This document shows, in pieces, positions 12,152 to 24,592 of a stretch of DNA of 64,000 nucleotides. The stretch is taken from assembly GCA_002633005.1 (NCBI GenBank), contig NMRA01000215.1, positions 260,690 through 324,689 of the forward strand, in the 5' to 3' direction. The notes under the pieces are model-generated. The model had not been told where the DNA came from. It searched no databases and worked only from the letters and a program-made list of their open reading frames with translations. The stretch's first letter is position 1. Each line of letters begins with the position of its first letter. Source of the stretch: Phoronis australis. Taxonomy: Eukaryota; Phoronida; Phoronidae. Both the position numbers and the translations under genes were made by a program.

Positions 12152-14255
12152 CTTGGGCGGGGGAAGAACTTGACTCCCGTTACGTTAGCATCTCGCCCTA
12201 GTTAAAGTCCTTATTTCATGAATGAAAATAATCTGCCAATTCTCATTTCTATAGTTTCTCGCAGACGCTGAAATTCCACTCCGGTGTATTCCATGTTGAA
12301 CAGTAAATATTTATCATTTGGTAGGAGATATTAACGGACCCTTAGGCCTGAGATTAAGTCGATCTTAGTACAGTCGTTTTACACACTGGTTATTAATCAA
12401 CGTTCGCCCTTTATAAACGCAGACCGTTTGATTTGTAATAGTAAACTTTGTAATATTAAATAAATACTTAACGGAGTTAAATGATATAACACCACTCCGA
12501 CTATACCCACACAATTCACAGGCACGGAATTCTCTTTATCAGTTTTTATATTCATGAAAAACTAATTCCGTAAACCTTACATCTATTCGACAGAGTAAAT
12601 ATGATTGACATCGCTGTTTGTTTTCGATTTATCATCAGGTGAATACCACGTTTGACCGAAAGAAGTTGGAATTGACGATGCGCAACAAAATTTGGAAAGA
12701 CCACGAGTGTACAACGATTAATGTTTTATTTGATATCGCTGAATTATGTGATTGAAAATAAAAAATAAAGGTTATTTTTTGTTTTTCAGATACCTCCTAG
12801 GAGAAAATTTTGATGTCCTAGCAAGGTAAGTCAAATGTTCGAAGTAAAGCCTCGTTTGTCGTTCCATTGGTAATTGCCGTAGGGTTGTGATTTTAATATT
12901 TTGGTGTTTTACCTGTCCGGCGCGACATTCGTTATGTTTTGCCCAAGGGTTAGATTATTGCCATTAGCCTAAGGTGTGTAAATCCACGATTTCGTGGTTG
13001 TCAGTCGACTCGGGTCTCACAACTTCCGTAAACCTACTTGATCAAAGTTTGAGGATTAGTAATACGAGTGAGATCATCAGATCGGGTGTAGCCAAAAATC
13101 GTCCCTTGGGAATGTTTACTCTTTTTTCAAAAAATTCCGCACCTTCAAGGAATACGAGTGACAGGGCAATATTTTAACTTGTAGAACAAAGACCAAAATG
13201 TGAATTGCGAAAATAAGCTGTGTTGAATTACGTTTTCTAAATGACTTATACAGTTGTGTGTAATGAGTTTACGTAACAAAAATATCAATTATCTTCTTTT
13301 TTGAGTGGAATTTGATAAATCAACTGCAAGATGGTAGACATTTATTTGTACTAACAAAACACTAACTATGTTTATAAATAAGTAATGGTGGGTAAAAACA
13401 CATAAAATTCTAAGTATAAGACGTGTACGCATACACAAGGAATGGACGACTTCTTCTATTAATGAGGCTTAGGTGTACGCCCCAATAAGTCAAACACTTG
13501 AGCATTAGTTCGCATGTAGGCCCATGGGCCCAAGGAGGCATGTGTGGGCAGAATAATACTTCCTCCCACAAATCCACAGTGGTGTATTGTGGGAACTGTT
13601 TCTTTTTCATTTGTTTTCCCATTGTGGAACCGATTTGAATCGCATTTTCTTCAAGGGCACAATCATTCGGTTTTACGGCCTAAAACGCATTTTGGTGATT
13701 GTTGTTGGATGGGTGAGACTTCCTTCCAACCATTCGCTGAAATCATGTAAATACGCTTAAAACACTCAACTCTTTAAGGTTATGCAGGATCTTATGGATA
13801 AGTATGTTTACTTATTTTTTATGTCTTCAAAACCATATATTTTAACTCGGTAAAAGCGCTACATTTTCTGAAAGCGGAAAGCCTGTAGAATTTGATTAGT
13901 AGCCTTATAGGATTCTCCCGTTGCTAGGATCACGTGACCATCCATTTTCAATAAAATTTAGCAAACAGAAACGTACATTCATAGCACTGAAAACAACGGT
14001 AACAATAACATGAGCAAATTTCGTTTGATATAAATGTTCAAGATGAAATTGCAAACACGCTCTTATAGTTTCTAAATTATGATTTCGCTTTTTGCAATTT
14101 TTGATTTTTTCAGATTTTAAAAAAGTTGTATTTTGATTACTCCATGTACAAAAGTGCATCATTTTATAAACAATTCCTCACAGCCTAATCTGACAGTTTC
14201 GATCAACCACTTTTGAGATATGATGTTCCGAAGTTAGCCAAATTTGGACATTTTA
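12152..14255. other. No gene recognised
   Basis: Non-coding apart from a 36-base exon-like segment at 12790-12825. Confidence 0.6.
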
Positions 14256-14400
14256 CAGGGGCGGATTTAGAGGGGGCCATGGCCCCCCATAAAACTTCCA
14301 GATTCCATGTGGCAGTTCGGGGGTGCGAATGTCTGACGGGTAAAATCCTGGCTAATACTCTGCCCTGCCCCCCCAAATAAAAATCCTGGATCCGCCCCTG
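14256..14400. mobile_element. MITE family B, copy 2
   Basis: 145 bases with inverted ends CAGGGGCGGAT and ATCCGCCCCTG. TTTTA flanks both sides closely, but an exact target duplication could not be fixed. The better preserved of the two copies. Confidence 0.75.
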
Positions 14401-14427
14401 TTTTACTTGTGTTCTGCATAAACTTAA

Positions 14428-14540
14428 TGCGTGCTATAGGATTTGGCTCAACGACATTGTGTGCGACTGCTACTGGTGACGTAATGGGTTCGATCCCACT
14501 TCACTACTAATTTCTATGAAGTTACTTTTCTCGCCAAATC
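14428..14540 (+). mobile_element. tRNA-derived SINE-like head
   Basis: A polymerase III A-box-like TTTGGCTCAACG (14443) and an exact B box GGTTCGATCCC (14487) are separated by about 33 bases, as in a tRNA gene. The flanks do not form a full cloverleaf, which fits a tRNA-derived SINE rather than a working tRNA. The tail end is not defined. It lies directly beyond MITE family B copy 2. Confidence 0.4.
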
Positions 14541-17450
14541 GTGGGTTATCTGTGCAAGTCTTTCTTTCCCTAAGACTAATAATTGGTAATTTTCCCTCTT
14601 TTACACAGTGTTGAATAGTCCAGCGCCTTGCTACAGAAAAGCGACTGCTGGGGTAACGGGTTTTTGTTCACGGAGCACACGCGCGCGTGATGATCGGTCG
14701 GGTTGAAATTTCAGAACATGTTTCTGTCAGGTTTATGCACACTCGGGATTGTTTGTTCTGCGACAAGTGAATGTCAACAACGTATTTACTTTGGCTGCGA
14801 TGGAATTTTAAGAAGCTGCTGTGAAAGTGAACGAGTCAAAAAATTATGAAACAGTCTATGTTTATACTCACTTAGGAGTGCTTAACTCTAATTCTGTTAT
14901 TCTATAAAACAAGGTACTCGTGTTGATCGGTAAACGCGAGCTGTTTAACCGTTCTTCGCGGCGTTTTAATGCTCCATTCATCGATGACGTACGTGCGGAC
15001 AATAAATTTCAAACACCATACCAACCTAATTCAATTTGTATTATTGAAATAAAAACACGCGCGATCGCCTTAATGCGTTTGGCTGGTGTGTCAACTTTCG
15101 TTGTATTACACTCTCGCCCCAGAGCGATACCTGTGTATTGACAGAGCCGAGGTATTCATTGACAATCTTTGACTGACAGTTACTAAAATTAGACTTAAAT
15201 ACTTTGTGTGCTCATCTGGATGGCTTAGTTGTGAAAATATCTTTCCTTTTTTAAAGCATTACCTAAAAGTAGCAAAATAAAGTAATATGCGGACAGGCAA
15301 ATGTCAACCTTTCTAATGGATCATGAGGTGCAGCGCAATTGACACGAACTAAAGTGAGGTTTGAATTTCGTAATCCCTCCTGGGCATTTTCAGTTGCAGG
15401 AAATTGAACTCTATATTTACATCTACAAATATTTTAAGCCACAAAATACAAAATATCTCACAGTGATTTATTCGAACCTTGACCGAGATTTTTTAAAACA
15501 ATACTTTCTACACGTATGAAAAAGACAATGCCTGCCATTGAATGGTTCATTACCGTGTATTTGCCTCCAGTAAAAAGGCTTACATCGCTAATTTGCTATT
15601 TGTGTAATAAACAGTTAAAGGAAAGCCAGCTCAGCTGAGAGGAGGAAGGCTTGAGTTTTATCATTTTTGTGCTCCAAGATCGTATAGCTTAAATACATCA
15701 GAGAGCCTTCGACCCTATTTCGAAATGAGAAAAAAAACAAGAACTAACGCAATGAGTTTCATAACTGCAAACGCGTAACATTACGCCACACGAGACATCA
15801 TCAAGGAACGGAAATGGGACTGAATGGTCTCTGTTAGTATCCAATTTTGGGTTCCACAGTGAAATAACTGAGAAGTTCAGTTACGTTTGAGAGGGTGAAA
15901 GCTCCCCGAATCTCCACCCGTTGAGAACGGTAACAACTGCCGTGACGTTTAAATCGTCTTGTTAATCCTACGTGCGCAGTTGACACCTGTTGTCGCCTCT
16001 CGTAAGTGTAAGCATTAAAAATTGTTCACGGTTTGTCAGAAATTCACCCTGCCTTTACAAACCTATTCAAAGCTCATCACGCACTCGCAGCGATGTCAGA
16101 CGCCGCCTAGAGTCATTCATCACTCCATTCAAGCTTGGCACAATACATCTGGCTACGACAAAGTTCACGGTTGTCTCAACAGATTTACTCTGTCACCCGG
16201 GGGAGAGTCTTTGCTTTAGAGCTCGATTTCAGCATAAACCTTATCTTCCCGGCCAGGTACTTCGTTCTACCCGCAAGTCGCGGTAGATTTAGTTGCCTGA
16301 TGGACTGCAGCCTATTAATATTTCGAACAATAAAAAGTGCCCTGTGGAAATCGTCCCACTCTCTCTGTGTTATGGAAAGTTGCAACACATGCACAGATGT
16401 TGCTGTACCGTCACGGCCACGTTTCGCCTTCAAAAAAGTTTTTCGTGCAAGAAATAAGTACTAAGCTCATGAGAGACATGTAGGCGCATACTATGCAAAA
16501 CAGTGTCATTCACCAACTAGAGTTACTCATTTATATAGCATTGCGACTCGGTCTGAGACACTTTTTCAAAATTCCCTATCCATGTAAGCTGATACAAACC
16601 CTATCCTCATGTCGTTAATCAAACTATTAAGTTCGCTACATCGTACAATACGAAGCGAATCACTTACTGCTTTGATTTTCCAAGTATGTCATTGCCGTTT
16701 CCTCTTTACGGCTGTGGCCATGATGTGCCAACAATGGTTGGGTGGCCATAATTGGTACGATGGCGCTTCCCAGATAGCTCTTTTATCATTGGCCACCAAG
16801 TTAATAAAATTGTATAGAGTTTTGTTTGTGTGAGTGACCTTTAAAAACAGATGCTTTCAAGACTACGTGAAAATTGTCACGTCGAGTAACCTTACGCTTC
16901 AACAGGATACAGGTAGGAGCCAAAATTGAATAGGCACAGATATACCGTAGAAGCATTTATTGCCTTTCAGGATTCTGGCTGCAGCTAACATTACACAGCA
17001 ATTAGGTGTTCAGAATTTCATCATTTTTAAAGGCATCATCTGCTGCGGTGGGAAAATCTGATTTTTTTCTAAACTGACCGAACGTAATACGGGTTGACAA
17101 AATTCTCGGTATGCGTTTCTGTTTGTGTTTTGTTTTGGTGGTCAGAGCTTCTGATTTGTTCGCAGTCGGTCACATGATACTGCACACTGCGGGACATCGT
17201 CTGCTGTTGCAGCACTAGTCTTCCAAGGTTCCAGAACACCGCACGTTACAGCCAGCAGTATTCTGCAATCGCTTGCGTGGATCATGGAGTTAGTTTGTAG
17301 GTCTGGTTCATATACCGTGCTCTTCTTTGGTTTAGGCACACTGTACGGATTGCAGTAAAACAAATGAATTCCTCTCGGGTACATATTGTTCTGTAGACTT
17401 GGTTACAGACATTCCACAACTGTTGTCTCGTGGCACCTGAGTAAGCTGTG
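14541..17450. other. No gene recognised
   Basis: Overlapping frames near 15990-16464 on both strands have no recognisable content. Confidence 0.6.
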
Positions 17451-17528
17451 TTTCACGGTAGAGTGCGCTGGTGTCGTTTCACGGTGGAGTGCACTCGACT
17501 AGTTGCATGGTAGAGTGCACTGCGCAAG
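17451..17528. repeat. Degenerate 26-bp repeat, three units
   Basis: TTTCACGGTAGAGTGC, TTTCACGGTGGAGTGC and TTGCATGGTAGAGTGC recur every 26 bases. Confidence 0.75.
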
Positions 17529-20500
17529 GCGCATTTCCAATACCGCAGAAGCCAATCAAAAGTTGTTTCAACAAACCAAGAGACACGAGACTGAAGGCAT
17601 TTATTTGCTGTGAGAATATATTTAGTTACTGTTACCACACCACGGCTGAGTTCCGTCGACTGCCCACCATGGATGAGCACATTAGCCCGGAGGGTTACTC
17701 TTGTACTATCAGTTTGTGTATTTGTTGTTTCTTTTGCTATTTGTGCGCAGAGACCGAATCAATACAGTCATAGACACTTACTATTTGGCTAAGACCAGCC
17801 TACACGACTAATTCGATAGAAATGGTCTGAGTTTTTACACGAGGAGTCTTTATGACCAGAAGAGTTTTTTAATTGAATTTTTGCGACCACGCCGACCTAT
17901 TGTCTGTACTGCAGATGAGCGCCTTGGCAGGTGACTGTCAGTAAATAAATCGAAAACAACCCAAAATGTGAATGCATTTTGTAAACTTCAGTATTTAGAT
18001 AGTTTCATTTTTGCTACACATTTTGTGTTCCACAGCCCTTCATGGTTCATAATCTGTGTTATATTAGTAGATTTAGAACAACTTGAAACTGAATTTTAAC
18101 TTAAGTTTCATCTTCCATAGATGTTAAAAGCAAAACTGTCTGGACATTCTACTGGACTTTGCAAATTTTGAAACAAAAATTTGACCGGGAAACATTCTTC
18201 ACACGTCAATTTTTTCTGTCCCCGAATATTTGAGCTCAAGTGTGTGATGTTGGAGCTTTGGACTCGGGTATTGTGTTTCAATAAAAGTAAACAGACGGTA
18301 AAGGGCCGAGTTATCCCAACCTTGAAAAGGCTCACAGGTTTGAAGTAATTAAATTTAAATCTGCAGCCCAGAAGATAGCGTGTTGTTAACAGCGAAGAAA
18401 CCATCTAAGCCCAATCTATAAATTGAGATGAAAAGTTAAACGTTTGCGTCAACACGCTAGCGTCATTCATCGCCAGAGAAAAGGAGATAGCCGTTATTTA
18501 AGAAAGTGTTATAACAAACGAGATTCTTAACATGTGAACAATGGCCGGTACAATAGCTGCGTTAAATCGAACAATACAGGGACTGGTCACCGGATATCAA
18601 CGTGGTCTTTGGCTATATACATGTGCCATCCTGCTGATTGAGTAGTGTTTATTCAACGGGGGATTGGATTCGTCGTGAAGTGCACACACACACATTACGC
18701 GGATTTTACGCCTGTCTTAATCTTCACACTTCGTTGTCCGTTTCAAGCTCCTCGGGAGCAAATTGAGTTCACAAGCAGTTGAGAGCGAGTGAGAGTGTGA
18801 GACCTGACACCCCATTGATTGAAGAATCAAGAAGCCAGTGGTTTTTGTGTATATTCAAGCCGATGTGGCAAACCAGCGGCTATCGGGAGACTGAGTGTTA
18901 GAGCACAGAACGTTTACATTTGGTCCGGTAAAATATTGATATTAAACCAACGAATAACAAATGCGACATTTCTATAATAGATGTACAGACAGTATACCAG
19001 CTCGAAGCACTGTGGTAAGGAGACAGTGTGTCGTCGTGTTTGTAGTTTGTACCTCGAACAGCCACACAAGACTATTGTACCTCATCTTGGCTTCCGCTTA
19101 TTCAATGCGCGCAACAGCGGACGGCGATCGATCCGGCTGGTTGGAATAAAAGGGATACAAGTGTGAAGATTTCCCACAGAAGAACATTGGGAGACTTCCT
19201 GAATGGGCCAAGTGTCTTGGACAATAGGCGCTGGAAAATCTTCGTAATTAATTCAACCTGCGTGTGGTCGCTCCGGTTTTCAGCCACTTTGGATAACAAT
19301 CACCCGACTGTGAGCGTGTGTGTATGTTTGCCGGACCCTCGAATGGAATATATGTTGCTGCGATATTTTCTCACGCCGACTGGACCGTCTTTTCTTCAAA
19401 CTGGCTACTCCCGTACTTAACGATGTTATTGGAGATAATTACTCCGTGTGCAATTTAGGGGTCAAGCGATCATAGCAACTGTAAAAGGTTTAAAAGTGAG
19501 TGTTTTTGTTTGTGTTTAATTCTTTCGGTCATGAATTTCTTCCATTTTGCCGTACTCTTATTTAGAATATTCCATGAAATGCTTCAATGTTACAGTGACC
19601 ATGGGATTCAAAATTTATATTCGATACCACCTTGGGCGGCGCAGCATAGGGACTGGGGGGGGGGAGGGGTGCTATAGCCCCCACTTTTTCAGTGCTGCGC
19701 CGCTCATGGTAACCTGATCGCCCAAACTCATTCGATCAGGTATAGTCACTCACTAGATTCACTGTCACTGCCATAGACACCTAATTGCTTATGCATCCAA
19801 ACTGAGATGAAATCCTTAAAGTAATGAACTGTTAGTATTTACTTTTTGTGGCTGATAGCAACCAACAGAGTTCTGGTGGCGTGGCACTGCGTTGGGACAC
19901 GTAACATATACTTGCCCCGTGTGTTTACTGCGGTTTTCTCAGGTGACGTAAATCTATAAAACCATTGAATGACTGCAGCATCACGAGGTGAAAATGCGTA
20001 CTGAGAACACTCATTTGCTAACACTGTCGGGTAGTGCTTCTTCATAGCCGTTGGATAGACTTCATAGGCATTGTGACAGGCTTGTTTTCAGTCACAGAGG
20101 CAACAATGGCGTTGGGGTAAACGTTTAGCCACTTACTTTATAATTGCCCAATAAGGGCTATTAAATGCAACCGCAATTTACTCACAGCTGAATGAAACAT
20201 TTCAATTACGGTGTCCGCGACAGCTTCACCCTTTTCTGTAATTTTCACACACATTTCAGTGCTGTGTTACCCATAGAATTCATAACTCAACCAAACTGTT
20301 AAGTGTCAAATTCCATGGCCATAAAACATTCTCAGGAGAAAAAGCATAGATTGGCATTAATTGTAGCGCAGATCATAGTTAACGACCCCAAGATGAGCGT
20401 CTAAGTAGATTTATGAATGGACCGTTCGCCCCTACTGCCAGCTGTAAAAGATACGGCGTATTTTCCTCACATTCCGTGTCTATGTTAATCCTTCCCTGAT

Positions 20501-22689
20501 TGTTACGGCGTGGCGCCGCCGTTGTTCCGTGTAATATTGAAAAAATACCGTCTTCATTTCAAAACATTCTCATGTGACACGTTTAATGCCTAGATGGCAA
20601 TTCGAGCAGTGCTCGTCGCGTCCTATTGTGCGTGCGAATGTGTATATTAGCTGTACGCGTCGCCGCTGGCCGTTCAGTGTACAATCGCGCGCTTACCCGA
20701 TAGGGCACTGCTTCCAGCGGACGGAACAGGACGACGACTCTTCGAGTTCGGACTTGGTCATCAGAATTCTTGAATGTGAAAGTTATAGATTCTTTCAACG
20801 CCAGTGACTATTCACTGAAAGTATACTATAGACGAGAACTAGTCTAAGCGTGTTAAAATCGCTGATTTAATCGAATGTCTTTGCTTTGCGAACAGCGCAA
20901 AAATAACCGATACCCACCTCAAATTCAAGGTAAGACCTGCTTTGAGATTTAGCTCTTCCGCTTTCGGTGGATTCTTTGTTCACCTCTGCCGCACACATTG
21001 AGTAGTTATAATTAGGCAGACGAATGCTGTTGCAACCTCGAATTTTGAATTTCCCTTTTCTGTTATATTGACAAAAGGCACATTTGGCATTTTTTTTAAT
21101 CCTCCATTCTAGTGACTAGTTCCATTGGGAATTAGCGCAAAAATCATCTGTTGTGTTATTTATGTTTTCGTCCGGAATTTTGATTATTTTTTGTTGTTTA
21201 GAATATTGATATCAAAGCATTTTACAGGTACACAGAAATTGGCGATTTGCATCAATTAAACGTAGCCTACTTTCTATCTCTCTCAGAAACGTGTCGCGAA
21301 AACATAATCGATTTTTTGATTCGGTTGGATCATATTTCAGCATTTTTGCGGTATTAGTCTGTTTAGGTAGGAAAGCTTCTTATGTCAAATAAACGCGTCA
21401 GTTAGTTGACGAAAGTAAACACGGCCTTGGGTCATTTTCTGCTTGTTATCCCCTATAGTTACAAATTATTAGGGTTTCCTTCTCCTGTAGCAGCTAAGAT
21501 TGATGCAAGTAAACAATTCTGTATAAAATCTCAAGAAGTTAAAAATGTTTACACATTTTGAAAATGAAAACTAAATAGTATTTTTATTTCTAGTGATTTT
21601 AACGTAGTAGTACGATAAACATCTGTGGACTAAAATAAAATTTCTCCACCTGAACAAAAAATCTGTTGCAGTTTCTTATACGTTTTACGGTGCGACCAAA
21701 AGTACTAATTAATTAATTAAATACCGTGAAGGGTTCATCAAGTAAACATGTAGTCTAACCTGAATCCATAAACACTGTATCCGTTTTTATAACCAGGTTA
21801 ATTTCTAAAAGCGCTCACATTACACCTTTTTTCGTCACCACTGCTGTAATCACATAGTCCGTGATCACCAAATGATACATCTTCTGAGAAACGCGATTTT
21901 ATCCTGCCCTAAGATTTTTTCGAGTGATTGCAAGTCAATGCCGCATTAGACATGAGGACTACGACAAACCCTTGAGCTGACCACAAATTCAAAAACATAC
22001 TTTTCGATAGCTCCCGGGGAGGATCTTTACTGAAGAGACGGATTATCGAATTTTATTAATGTGAATGTTTACTGCGCTTTCTGGGATGTTTCTATCAAGT
22101 CCCAAGAACCAGTTGCTATGAAACTGCGCATAAATCCGGAATTATGCGTATATGCCTTTGTGTAAAGTCGAGAAGAACATTTCTAAAATATATAAGTTAA
22201 ATTTGACTTATCGTTACAAATGGTACACTTTGACGAGAATTCAGTTTAATTTTGTTATGAGAAGTGCTAACAATGGACGAAAACAAATGTATAACACACA
22301 GCTTAGACATGCAAAGGATAGTTGTTCGCGCGTGTAATTGGAGCTTAGGCGCATGCGCTTATCTGCCAAACACTTGAGTGACATTGAAATATTTTTGGAA
22401 AAATGCAATATTTCCGAGATAGGTGCACGGTATTGAACACGCGCAAATACAGTTGAGTGGTTAATTCTTTACTCTCAGCACTGTCACGGAAACTTGTATG
22501 TTACACAGTTTAATTAATGTTTTCCCAACTTGCGTAAAGTATGGGCCTAAAGCAAAACAGATTTCGTTGTTAATCCAGCCAGATGTACAAAGTAGAAGAC
22601 GGATAATTAAACGGCCTTATCATTAGCCCCGTGCCTCCACCCAGAGACAGACGGCGATATGTCTCATTGCTAGTTCATTGATATTACCA
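17529..22689. other. No gene recognised; CpG-rich patch at 20580-20930
   Basis: The patch has many CG pairs and ends in AAATTCAAG|GTAAGA, the look of a non-coding first exon and promoter, but no downstream exon was found. The rest is plain non-coding sequence with a small MITE at 19.6 kb. Confidence 0.45.
19633..19706. mobile_element. Very short MITE or inverted repeat
   Basis: Ends TGGGCGGCGCAGCA and TGCTGCGCCGCTCA are 14-base inverted repeats with one mismatch around a G-rich/C-rich core that includes a ten-base G run. Only 74 bases long. Confidence 0.55.
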
Positions 22690-22799
22690 GCAACCGGACA
22701 ACTCCTTCAGGTAAACCTTCAGCAAGCCCGGGTAGCACAGAAATTTATCCCATGATTCGCTGGTCTCGTGTGCAAATAAATTTACATTGAGAAAAATAG

Positions 22800-22900
22800 G
22801 CTGTCACACCGAAATAGAACCTGGGTGGAATTTAGACCGAGACTCTGGTTTTATGGTCAAGTTCGGTGATTCACTGACCAGCCATTTAGTCATTTAAATT
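22800..22900 (-). mobile_element. tRNA-derived SINE-like head, minus strand
   Basis: Read on the minus strand, an A-box-like TGGCTGGTCAGTG (22872-22884) and a B-box-like GGTCTAAATTCC (22827-22838) lie about 33 bases apart. It is more decayed than the one at 14.4 kb and may extend towards 22690. It lies 100 bases from the 23-24 kb transposon. Confidence 0.35.
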
Positions 22901-22995
22901 GAAATTTCCCATTAGCTTTACGTAACACTTCGGTTTCCACTTGCTTCTAAATGCATTTTCCTCGTAACAGTAGTCGCAGTCAATTTCGCACCCTC

Positions 22996-24117
22996 TATCG
23001 TGGGCCGTTCGGGTGAAAGTGTCGCTCGTAATTACGACCGAGACTTTGCTCGTATGTTACGACCAAAATCGTTGTATTATCCAATGAGAAATTGGGTTGT
23101 TGGTCACGTGAGCTCTGAAGCAGTCGTACGTTCGTAATTTTGCGCTCATACTTTTCGCTCGTAGTTTTACGTCCGTAAATTTACGCTCGTAGTTTTCACA
23201 TGTTAGGAACTATTCAGGAGGTAAAATCTCAGGTACAAAGTATATAAGTGCAAAAGGTTGGAAATATCAAAGACTGACTAAAATGTTTTTACTTGCTGCC
23301 CTAACCATCCCAAGCATTTGAAAGTGGTCCGTTTTAGTACATATTGATGTGCCAAAATGTATATCTAGAAGGTTGTCTGACAATGATTTTATTTTACTTG
23401 TTAAAATTACCATGCTTTTTCAAACTATTTAGGAGAAGTTTAATTTTCTTGCTCTTAAGAATGCGTGCAGATGACACATGACATTGCATAAAACATTGGT
23501 TCAAAACGGTTTTCGGGGATTATGTAGTATAACTTCTAAATGTTGGCGGTAAATCACTCACTCTTTATTTAAGAAATTTGAATAACAAACAATTTGCACC
23601 ACAAAACAATATCATCTGCGTATTAATTTAAGGGTTGGTGGTCTCGTAGACTGGTACTTAAATATAATGACTACCTGCTAAAATTGCGAGCTTAAAACTT
23701 CTTCAGAGCTCACTTGACCTACAAACCAATTTCTTATTGGATAGAGCGATTTCGGTCGTTAAACACGAGCGAAGCCTCGGTCGTAATTACGCTCGTAATT
23801 ACGGGCGTACGATTTCGGTCCTAAAACACGAGCGAAGTCACGGTCGTAATCACGACCATAATTTATGGGCAAACGATTTCGGTCGTAAAACATGAGCGAC
23901 GTCTCAGTCGTAATCAAAAACACGAGCGACGTCTCAGTCGTAATCACGAGCTTAATTATGGGTGAACCACTACGGTCGTAAATCACGAGCGAAGTCTCGG
24001 TTGTAATCACGAACGTAATTATGGGCGAAAATTTTCGGTCGTAAAACACGAGCGAAATCTTGGTCGTGATTACGAGCGTAATTACGCGCGACCCTTTCAT
24101 CCGAACGCCCCACGATA
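22996..24117. mobile_element. Non-autonomous DNA transposon with long inverted ends and 6-bp target duplication
   Basis: The left end TATCGTGGGCCGTTCGGGTG is the inverted match of the right end, which closes with CGAACGCCCCACGATA; similarity continues inward through GTCGCTCGTAATTACG. The direct repeat ACCCTC flanks both sides exactly (22990-22995 and 24118-24123). The interior of 1.1 kb has no transposase; its right part is built of subterminal repeats. Superfamily unassigned. Confidence 0.8.
23754..24095. repeat. Subterminal tandem repeats inside the 23-24 kb element
   Basis: Five units of about 63 bases begin at 23754, 23817, 23881, 23974 and 24037, each with GGTCGTAAAACACGAGCGA and TCGGTCGTAAT. 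The third unit is 93 bases because a 30-base piece is doubled within it. The open minus-strand frame across it is a by-product of the repeat. Confidence 0.8.
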
Positions 24118-24310
24118 ACCCTCAACCTCTATTCACGTGTGCGTTCGATTCACCCTGAATTCTGACTAGCTTTCGAGCAAAATAGTTTTCTAAGAGGATG
24201 GTGTGCGCGTACCATGTCTAAGTATTTGCAGTCACGGGGCAACAGATAAAATCATCTTGGAACATAATTTGACCTAAATTGTGCAAATCTAAAGACAAAA
24301 CGTTGCCTTC

Positions 24311-24592
24311 GCATGGGCGAACTCAGGGGGGGGGGGGGTTGCTCGGGGTGCTCGAACGAGCCCCCTAATTCAGCGAATTGGGCAAAAAGGTCCGCCTCAA
24401 TGAAACAAACAGTTCGAGCAAACGAGACAAAAGTCCACAAAGTCGACAGGAATTCGGCGCGGATACACAATTCGTAGGCCCGAACCTAGTGGCCCCGTTT
24501 TTTTTTTAGTCCTCGTTGATATTTTTCAATAAAAGGTCCGCGTACCGAAAAATTCGAGCCCCCCCTATATTTTAGGCTGGGTGCGCCCATGC
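24311..24592. mobile_element. MITE with GCATGGGCG inverted ends
   Basis: GCATGGGCGAAC at the left and GTGCGCCCATGC at the right are inverted repeats, and long G and C runs lie just inside them. TTCG occurs on both flanks and may be a target duplication. The interior repeats CTCGAACGAGCC- and TTCGAGCCCC-like motifs. It lies about 190 bases from the 23-24 kb element. Confidence 0.5.

Noticed and set aside
14444-14497. Functional tRNA gene
   Set aside because: A and B boxes are present, but acceptor and anticodon stems do not pair; SINE-like head preferred.
23759-24100. 113-codon minus-strand frame
   Set aside because: It is the translation of the 63-bp subterminal repeats of a transposon; the protein is repetitive for that reason only.
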